Under the pieces are notes generated by a model. That model was given only the letters and a program-made list of their open reading frames with translations. It was not told the origin of the DNA and searched no databases. The translations under genes were made by a program, and so were the position numbers. Below, one piece after another: positions 57,501 to 64,000 of a stretch of DNA of 64,000 bases (positions are counted from its first letter, which is position 1; the number at the start of each line of letters is the position of its first letter). Source of the stretch: Letharia columbiana (lineage: Eukaryota > Ascomycota > Lecanoromycetes > Lecanorales > Parmeliaceae); assembly GCF_014066305.1 (NCBI RefSeq), contig NW_023501037.1:1364501-1428500 (forward strand). The letters are read 5' to 3'.

Positions 57501-58733
57501 TCAGACGTTTGCACAAATGTCGTCATTGGTGACAGAAACAGGGGACAGGCCACGAGCCAACGGAGGCGAGCTAGCAAGAGAAGACACCGCAGATAGTCGG
57601 GAGGGCGAGTGAGGCCTGAATGCGAGTCCATATGGCTGCGGGGTTTGGGATAGGCTAGAGGCAGAGTATGGCCTGAAGCCAGGTCTACCTGGCTGCAAAG
57701 CCTTCGGATGGACGGGCTCTTGATTAGCAAGGTCAGATGACGGAAGCTCGTGGCACGACTGGGGTAGGTCCGAACTTGCGAGTTCGGGGAGCGCGGGGTG
57801 GTTTGGAGGAAGCTCTTGCGGTGCCTTGTCCTCTTCGTGATCTTCTTGAGCGCCACTTGTTGCAGAACAGCTCTCCAGTGGTATTTTATTCTCTATGCAA
57901 GGAGCGAAATTTGTTGATCGAGGGGCCCGGATTGGCACTCTGGCCTCTTCACGAGGATTGGCTATTGTTGGGAATTCATGGGATGCTTCGTTCTCTTGGC
58001 GAGAAGCTTTTGATACCGTCGGGCTTCCAGGTACTAGTACAGTGGCTGTGAGATGTAAATTACCGGAACTAGCCGCAATTGTCAGGCTGTTCAGTAAAAT
58101 ACCTTTGATGCTTCCCTTCCCATTTGTTCCAGTTGAATCTGACCCTTTGTACGCTTGAGACTTTAGGCGGCGATATAAAAGTAGCACTCCGATGAAGATG
58201 ACCCCCACAGCTAAGACGGCGCCGACGACGTCTCCAACTACTCTTCTTGTCGAATCCTTCTGAATGGGCGATGGATTGGTAATGGCAGAATGAGCGGCTC
58301 CTGTAGTCCGGACTGGAGTCGACGATGCAGCCGTCGAAGTAGAAGATGATGTCGTCGAAGAAGCCGCAGCAGGAGCGTGGGGGATTGCTGAATACAGCGG
58401 GTTGTCCGTTTGGTTTAGGGAGAAAATCGCATCCGTCAGGTCACTAGGTGGACAGCCACCAAGGCAAGGGTTGGACAAGCAACAGCCTAGGAATGGCGGT
58501 GATACATTGGCACAAGACCACCAATCACCCCTCGTACATGCTGCCCTAGTAACGTAGTCGTAGTACACCTTTTCGAAACTTGCTGGTAGGAGATCCTCTT
58601 GAGGGCACCCGTTGGTGCAGGTACTGGCAGGGCTGCCATTTTCGCAACAGCCAAGGAATCTCTCCCCGAAATCACACGCATAAAACGTGACATTGAAAGG
58701 ACATGAAGCGGCGATGCGTGACTTTGCATTCAT
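57501..58733 (-). CDS. Cysteine-rich single-pass membrane protein of unknown function
   Basis: A single exon of 410 residues. The N-terminal ectodomain (about 10-115) has two related modules: CPFNVTFYACDFGERFLGCC with CTNGCPQEDLLPASF, and CTRGDWWSCANVSPPFLGCC with PCLGGCPPSDLTDAIF. A Ser/Thr-rich stalk follows (SSTTSSSTSTAASSTPVRTT), then a membrane span near 170-190 (VVGAVLAVGVIFIGVLLLYR) and a disordered Pro/Ser/Glu-rich cytoplasmic tail. There is no cleavable signal peptide before the first Cys module. An upstream exon supplying one cannot be excluded. The architecture recalls fungal cell-surface sensors with a Ser/Thr stalk, but the Cys module is not WSC as I know it. Confidence 0.75.
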   Translation of the reverse strand: MNAKSRIAASCPFNVTFYACDFGERFLGCCENGSPASTCTNGCPQEDLLPASFEKVYYDYVTRAACTRGDWWSCANVSPPFLGCCLSNPCLGGCPPSDLTDAIFSLNQTDNPLYSAIPHAPAAASSTTSSSTSTAASSTPVRTTGAAHSAITNPSPIQKDSTRRVVGDVVGAVLAVGVIFIGVLLLYRRLKSQAYKGSDSTGTNGKGSIKGILLNSLTIAASSGNLHLTATVLVPGSPTVSKASRQENEASHEFPTIANPREEARVPIRAPRSTNFAPCIENKIPLESCSATSGAQEDHEEDKAPQELPPNHPALPELASSDLPQSCHELPSSDLANQEPVHPKALQPGRPGFRPYSASSLSQTPQPYGLAFRPHSPSRLSAVSSLASSPPLARGLSPVSVTNDDICANV

Positions 58734-59896
58734 GATGCAGGGTCGAAGGTTGCAGCTGAACGGTGCAGAAAAGGTAATGACAGCTTGCAGAATCTAAAGT
58801 CAATCCCAATGCTGCAGTTGCACTGCGCTATTGACTGTCGGACAGCTGTAAAAGCCAAATGGCGGAAAAAGAAAAAATGGAGTGGTTGACGAGAAGAGAC
58901 ATGCTGTACTCTGCCTGATAAAGTCAGCATGAGACATGGACTATCTGTTCTTTGTGCCTTTTTCCGCGGCTTAGACATTGATCTTGATTTGCAATTATGG
59001 ACGGGCCTGAGGTTGACCGACAAGAGCTCATCTCCCTGACACCCTCACACAAGCCAGCACTGGAGGGAAGTTGTGCGGATGGCTGCATTGATAGTCGGTT
59101 TGTGCAGAAACGCAACTCGATAAGGAAACAACAAGTATGGAGTTCAAGGATAAAGCCCCGAAAAGCCATAGTCTTGAGGATGAGCATCAAATCTGCTGAG
59201 CTCGCCGTTGTCGTCATTGGTCTGCGTCACGCTTGTGTGTGTGTCCACAATCACAAGCGGGCAAGCAAGAACAGGATGGAGCAAAAGAGGAGAGAAAACG
59301 AGTAAGAGATATCAATGACCGAAGCGCCAATCCGCAGCTTGCGTTCCCTAGCTACTGCATACTCCGCGCTACAATTCGACCTAGCAAGACGGGGATTCGA
59401 AGACGCCACCGACAGAGTGATTAGCGATATAGGAGAAAGGTGATGAGGACCAGAAGCTCTTTGTATGTCGGTTCTTTGCTCTATTCTCTTGATCTGGTAA
59501 AAGTTAATGGTCCATGATGACTGCTTGCTTGCAAGACCACTGCCCCTAAAGCGAGACTGTTTAGTAATAGCCAGCAAATAACCGAGGGACGGTTTGGTAA
59601 GAACAAGGTGAAGCTATATGTCAATTGGTCGTATATGGTGAATAGTACCTTTGATAGCAGATAATTAGGGCATGGCGAAAGGATTAGGAGAGTTTGATTT
59701 TAAAGGGCTCAAGGGTAAGGTAAGGTACCTTAGGCCTGCAGCGCTAACGTTACGCTAAGCCGCTTTAGGCCGCCAAGCTAGAATCCTGAACAGCATTGAC
59801 GTCTGACTTATAACGCACTCGAACATTCGCGATATACAGTACTATCAAGGACGCTGGTGCGGTATAACCACTCTGATCCTCTATACCGAGTCTACC
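58734..59896. promoter_or_regulatory. Divergent interval with a repeat remnant
   Basis: About 1.2 kb between outward-facing genes. It includes AAGGTACCTT (59722-59731) and TAAGCCGCTTTA (59756-59767), the reverse complement of the motif at 54393. No gene is supported. Confidence 0.5.
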
Positions 59897-61261
59897 ATGG
59901 CGGTGCGCGGTCAACGCTTCCATATTACTTTGGACTCAGACGAGGAGTCTGATGGAGTCAACTCCTCCGCACCAGCGCAGGTACCTGGCTTCAATTTTGG
60001 CCTTGTAGGAGATATCAAAGAGCGAACGGCCTCGTCAAATGCCAAACCCCCAGCACCACCCAGAAACAAGGGTTCCGAGGCCGGTTTCCCAGCACACAAG
60101 ATCAGGACTGCTCCCTCGAAGTTCAGGCAGAGGAGAGAGAACCAGGCCAAAGAGGTCAGCCAGCCAAAAAGACATGCCGGCCCCACCATCACATCACCAT
60201 ACCTCGCACAGCTAGGGAGCAGTAATGGGAATGGATCTACAGCGAGTCGGCAACAAATAGATGTGACGGACAGATCGAAGGATCCTTCAATTGACCAAGA
60301 GAATAAGCAGCGGCTCGCGCAGATGTCCGACGAGGAGATCGAAGAAACCAGAAAAGAACTCATGGAAGGACTGAGCTCATCACTCATTGAGAGACTGCTC
60401 AAAAAGGCGAATACTGACGAGGGACGAAATGATTCAAAGGGTGAAATGAACCCAAATCAGAACGAGGCACCTTTACCGTCGAAAATGTCATCGAAGGAAG
60501 TTACATTTGAAGAGACAGAAGTAGAAGATGACCCAATCCCTACAATCCAACCAGCGAGACCATATCCCCCACTGTCCTCAGATCCAGACGCTCCACCCCT
60601 GCATCCACCTCCAGACCTACAGCCTGCCTCCCAAACTCATCTACCACCAGCAGCAGCACCAGAAATGCATTTCCCCCAACCACCCAAGCCGCCAGATCTC
60701 GACCCTTCAGATCCCAACTTCCTCTCCGCCCTCCACTCAAATTATTTCCCCTCTCTGCCATCCGACCCCTCCACCATGGCCTGGATGACTCCCATCGACC
60801 CTAAAGTAGAGAGGGGATCTGTGTACTCTGCAACCCAGGAATCTTTTACACCGTCCTCTCTCCGCTTCGATTTTCGCGGCCACCTGCTCCCACCCCGCCT
60901 CTCCGCCCAGATCCCTCCAACAAAAGGTCTCCACCATCACGCCCATGCTCCGTCCTCCGCTGGCTATACAATTCCTGAGCTCGCACATCTTGCGCGCAGT
61001 GCTTACCCCGCTCAGCGGTGTATTGCGTACCAGACGCTCGGCCGGGTACTGTATAGACTCGGCAGAGGCGATTTTGGGCGGGAAGGGGAGGATTTGTGTG
61101 AGGGGCTTTGGGAGCTGATGGATCAGGGGAGGGTCGTTGAGGGGATGGTGGCGGCGGCTGCAAAGGGCGAGGAGGGAGGAAATAGGAGCGTTTGGGTCAC
61201 GGCTACGGAGGCCAGTTGGTTGTGGCGGAAGGGGGGTGGAAGGAAGTGGAAGGGCAGGTGA
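59897..61261 (+). CDS. rba50: RNA polymerase II-associated protein 1 homologue (Rba50)
   Basis: A single exon of 454 residues. The N-terminal part is disordered and basic. The RPAP1 N-terminal motif NKQRLAQMSDEEIEETRKEL followed by MEGLSSSLIERLLKKA lies at about 136-172. A Pro-rich linker with PPDLDPSDPNFLSALHSNYF and MAWMTPIDP follows. The RPAP1 C-terminal domain (about 320-400) has LRFDFRGHLLPPRLSAQIPP, GLHHHAHAPSSAGYTIPELA and RSAYPAQRCIAYQTLGRVLY. The family helps assemble RNA polymerase II and move it to the nucleus. The protein ends in a Gly/Lys-rich tail, as in other short fungal members. It is much shorter than animal RPAP1. Confidence 0.88.
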   Translation: MAVRGQRFHITLDSDEESDGVNSSAPAQVPGFNFGLVGDIKERTASSNAKPPAPPRNKGSEAGFPAHKIRTAPSKFRQRRENQAKEVSQPKRHAGPTITSPYLAQLGSSNGNGSTASRQQIDVTDRSKDPSIDQENKQRLAQMSDEEIEETRKELMEGLSSSLIERLLKKANTDEGRNDSKGEMNPNQNEAPLPSKMSSKEVTFEETEVEDDPIPTIQPARPYPPLSSDPDAPPLHPPPDLQPASQTHLPPAAAPEMHFPQPPKPPDLDPSDPNFLSALHSNYFPSLPSDPSTMAWMTPIDPKVERGSVYSATQESFTPSSLRFDFRGHLLPPRLSAQIPPTKGLHHHAHAPSSAGYTIPELAHLARSAYPAQRCIAYQTLGRVLYRLGRGDFGREGEDLCEGLWELMDQGRVVEGMVAAAAKGEEGGNRSVWVTATEASWLWRKGGGRKWKGR

Positions 61262-61907
61262 CGACGCGAGAGGACCACGAATTACGAAGCAATGATTACG
61301 ACTTCATGAAAGAGAATAATATCAGAAAGTCTTGTGTGTTAGGGCATCCTAGCGATGGCTTTGTAGAATTACCATGGTGGGTCATCACCCATAGCTTTGC
61401 TGATAACCCTGACTTGTCTCCTGCCCGAGTGGCATGATTGTCCGACTTATTGATAATATGAAAAAACAGCCCTGCTTTACCCCATGGGTGGGGAGCATCC
61501 GTCCATACACGAGCTCACCAGGGATGGGAACGACGAACTGAGGCTGGGGCTCATCTTCTTGGGCAAAAGTTTTCCGCGACATAGAGATAGAGAGTCAGCC
61601 ACACCGTACAAGTGCGAAAACTGATGAATCGGCGTCAATTAGCTGCGAATAGTAGTCACAAGATGCCTTCCGCGCCGACGTATATACGACTTCGGAGAGC
61701 CTCCTTTGCCCAAGCGAACCAGTGTTAGAGATCATCAAGCTTGCAAAGGACACCGTAGAAAAGCAACGCCGACCGCTTCGGTGCGCCGCCGCCGCAAGAA
61801 CCTCTCCCTCGACGTAATTATTCAATCTCCGTACGCTCGTGTACAGAAAGAACAATCCGATGCAAATTTTGGGTTCTCAGCGTGCCAGAGCCCTCACGCT
61901 GAGCAAA
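61262..61907. other. Tail-to-tail interval
   Basis: About 650 bp between RPAP1 and the GH17 stop. No gene is supported. Confidence 0.45.
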
Positions 61908-64000
61908 TTAGCCCGGGCTGTCTCCCAAGATCCCCCAATACTTCTCCGCTCTGGTCAGAAGTCAGTACGCGAAGCGGCTCATGACATTGCCAAGAACACT
62001 GACCCAAAAGTATCCGCCGAATCGGACTTCCATAGATCATTGTACGAATTGTACATGACCAGATTTGAGCCGCCACCAAAAGCCGCTTTCAAGCTGGCAA
62101 TGGCCGCAGCTTGATTTTCCGGACTCGGTATAGCTTTGTTGTTTGGGTCTCCTTGATGAGGCCACCCTGACTCTGTAACGATGGTCGTCTTCCCTCCTGC
62201 AGCTTCTGAAATTTGCTTGACCCAATTTTGTACAAATTGTCCCGCGTCCTCGGGCAAGGTATTGCCGTCGAAGAATGCGTGACAATTGATGGCACAGAAG
62301 TCAGAAGCGGTGCAAAGTTCAATGTTGTTTTTCATGGCCACTAGACGATTTCAAGTCAGTATTTCGTCCTCGATATGAAATTCGGACTAGAAAGACTTGA
62401 TTCTAGACTTTGATAAGAACGTTCTCCTGCGATATCTCGGACGAATCGAAGTGCGGTCCCAAATGAGACGGAGAGCCTCGAAAAGCATGCTTACTCATAG
62501 TATCAACTGTAGCAATTGGCCCGTTATAGCCAGCAGCCTTGAGGGCAGCCTTAGCAGTGCCCTGGAATGTGATTTTGGAGTCAGTATTGCTTGTTTGATC
62601 GGTGATATCGAGCTTTGAAACATCTTTTGAGAGTAAAACCTCCCAAGACATGTCTCAAGACTCAGGATTTGGTCCAAAAAGAGGACATGGACTCCGAGAA
62701 CACGTACAAGGGCGGCAACGACTTGCGATGCAGATGCCTGACCCGTGTTCACCAGCTGTGCAGATTTCGGAGTCAGCATTGCTTATACGAGGTAGGGAAT
62801 GAAAGACAGATCTTGGGAGTAGAAGGTTCTCTTGCTCCCGAAACATGTCTTGCCACTCAACTTCAATACAAAAATAGGAAGAATCGGCTCCGAAATACAC
62901 GTACCTCGTTGCCAACACTAACGCTGTTCACGAGCGACCAGTCCCCGTTGACGGCCTGTCGGTCATGCCGGAGTCAGCATTTCTCCACAAAACACATATT
63001 GAATTACGAGACAGGTCTTGTAAGCAGTATCGAAGACGAAGCACATGTCTTCAACTCGAAGTATGTCCTGCGACTAAGAAAATTATACATATTAGTCCAA
63101 AACAATACGGAAATAACCTATACCGAGGATATAATTTGAACTTCGCTTTGTAAGGAATTGATATCGAAGATGCCGAGAAGAAGTTTGACGCTACTGTGCG
63201 TAGCAGCGATTACATTGCTAATTTGATTGCAGTCTGTTCCATACAACCGTACTACCTCATAGCCGCTGATTTTTTGAAAGTCAGCCGCCACTTGGGAAGC
63301 GCTTTTGCAGGATTGATCGGCGTTGTATGCTTGATGATTCCGGAGTCAGCATCACTCTTTCGGGAGGAATCTGAGTCGCGAGAGATGTCTTAGGAGCGAA
63401 GAACTCTTTAGACATGCCTGACAACTCATGAGACAGCATGAATGGGGAAGAATTGCCTCGGAAATTATAACGTACGCGTGTAAGCAACGGCGGAGCTGAA
63501 CCCTGGACCACTTGAACCAGATTCTTCGGGGCTTGGGTTTTGGCTTGGATTAGGTGAAGGCGCTGGGGCCATTGCTTCCGTGGGTTGAGACACCGGCGAT
63601 GGGGCTGGAGCTGGAGTCGACGGCTTCGGCTTGGGAGCTACCAAGGGCGAAGAGGGCGATTTCGAAGGAGGTGCTGGAGGGGTCGAAGGCGATTCTGGGG
63701 GAGGAGCTGGAGTGTTAGAAGGCGACTCGGCGGGAGGCGCTGGAGGGTTAGAAGGTGTTGGCGCCGGGGTGTGCGGCACAAGTCCCTTGTACACTGTGGT
63801 TGTAGACACGGGTTGATTTGCGTCGTTAACGTACACGATTACGTCTTCAGAATCATAGGTGACATATTTTATGTCAGTGACAACGTCGGTGACAACATCT
63901 GAACAGACATCCTGTCGTTTTGCGTGGTGATGTTTTAGATGGTCTGATCATGGCAAGTCAGCACCTTGTCCCGGATGCGGAATTGGCCAATTCCATACCA
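61908..64000 (-). CDS. GH17 endo-beta-1,3-glucanase, partial (5' end outside the window)
   Basis: Eight exons are visible on the minus strand: beyond 64000 to 63965, then 63476-63911, 63124-63329, 62905-62955, 62708-62755, 62495-62561, 62004-62340 and 61908-61950. After a CSDVVTDVVTDIKYVTYDSE region comes a long Pro/Ser linker (about 100 residues). The GH17 barrel starts AYTPYNADQSCKSASQVAAD, with VVRLYGTDCNQISN, then SVSVGNE (acid/base Glu), LVNTGQASASQVVAAL, CAINCHAFFDGN and TIVTESGWP (nucleophile Glu), and ends GAEKYWGILGDSPG. It resembles the BtgE/Scw group of secreted cell-wall glucanases. Five of its introns are 146-168 bp introner-like elements; the other two are ordinary (53 bp each). 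The elements split the barrel into exons of 48-206 bp. Confidence 0.93.
62341..62494 (-). mobile_element. Introner-like element in GH17 (154 bp)
   Basis: On the minus strand it starts GTAAGCATGCTTTTCGAGG and ends AAATACTGACTTGAAATC before GTCTAG. It is the most diverged of the five in this gene. Phase 1. Confidence 0.75.
62562..62707 (-). mobile_element. Introner-like element in GH17 (146 bp)
   Basis: Starts GTACGTGTTCTCGGAGTCC, contains GAGTCTTGAGACATGTCTTG (identical in TMA16 intron 3), and ends GCAATACTGACTCCAAAATC before ACATTCCAG. Phase 0. Confidence 0.9.
62756..62904 (-). mobile_element. Introner-like element in GH17 directly after the catalytic Glu codon (149 bp)
   Basis: Starts GTACGTGTATTTCGGAG, contains TTTCGGGAGCAA (shared with OTU1), and ends GCAATGCTGACTCCGAAATC before TGCACAG. 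Phase 0, between GNE and LVN. Confidence 0.9.
62956..63123 (-). mobile_element. Introner-like element in GH17 (168 bp)
   Basis: Starts GTATAGGTTATTTCC and ends GAAATGCTGACTCCGGCATG before ACCGACAG. Contains AAGACATGTGCTTCG near the middle. Longest member. Phase 0. Confidence 0.82.
63330..63475 (-). mobile_element. Introner-like element in GH17 (146 bp)
   Basis: Starts GTACGTTATAATTTCCGAGG, contains CTTCCCCATTCATGCTGTCT (identical in TMA16 intron 1), and ends GTGATGCTGACTCCGGAATC before ATCAAG. Phase 1. Confidence 0.9.

Noticed and set aside
62615..63139. 174-residue plus-strand open frame across the GH17 gene
   Set aside because: It is antisense to GH17 exons and introner-like elements and is explained by them.

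Overview
The window is a 64 kb piece of a filamentous ascomycete (Pezizomycotina) nuclear genome. It holds single-copy eukaryotic genes on both strands, usually 0.3-1 kb apart. Most introns are 40-125 bp with GT-AG ends and CTRAY branch sites. The window also has a class II tRNA-Ser with an anticodon-loop intron and typical ascomycete proteins (IPC synthase, GH17 glucanase, Ldb17). A second intron class of about 136-168 bp with shared sequence (introner-like elements) suggests, but does not prove, Dothideomycetes, where such elements are best known.

Layout. 0-16 kb: a conserved unknown protein; SURF6/Rrp14 (-); a ten-exon UBP2 deubiquitinase (-); a complex I 21 kDa (NDUFA11-like) subunit (+); tubulin cofactor C (+); LDB17/Dip1 (-). 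16-31 kb: a large GH47 mannosidase (-); CCT6 (-) and NOP56 (+) diverging from a 358 bp promoter; OTU1 (-) and RSC1 (+) diverging; a small coiled-coil protein (-). 31-44 kb: ER TPR/J co-chaperone (+); tRNA-Ser(TGA) (-); EXO1 (-) and TMA16 (+) diverging; ubiquitin-S27a (-); a Swi5/Ace2-type zinc-finger factor (+); AUR1 (+). 45-53 kb: RSA3 (-), two unknown proteins, a possible small secreted protein, and HPC2 (-). 53-57.5 kb: a gene-poor stretch with a decayed 54 bp coding tandem repeat, a stop-broken Lys/Glu-rich pseudogene and short shared repeat motifs. 57.5-64 kb: a Cys-rich single-pass membrane protein (-), RPAP1/Rba50 (+) and the 3' part of a GH17 endo-beta-1,3-glucanase (-) that runs off the window.

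Themes. Ribosome biogenesis is well represented (Rrp14, Nop56, Tma16, Rsa3, S27a), as are ubiquitin handling (Ubp2, Otu1, Ubi-S27a), chromatin/transcription (Rsc1, Hpc2, Rpap1) and the secretory pathway or cell wall (GH47, DnaJC3-like, Aur1, GH17). This is scattered housekeeping content; I see no biosynthetic cluster or virus.

The most striking signal is the intron family. At least eight, probably ten, introns in four unrelated genes (NOP56, OTU1, TMA16, GH17) share a 5' end, an internal block and a 3' end around GCTGACTCC. Two pairs in different genes share exact 20-22 nt blocks. Five lie in the GH17 gene alone. Two introns elsewhere (UBP2, CCT6) are best explained by GC-AG splicing. All exon structures are my own manual reading of frame and splice signals; no transcript data were available.
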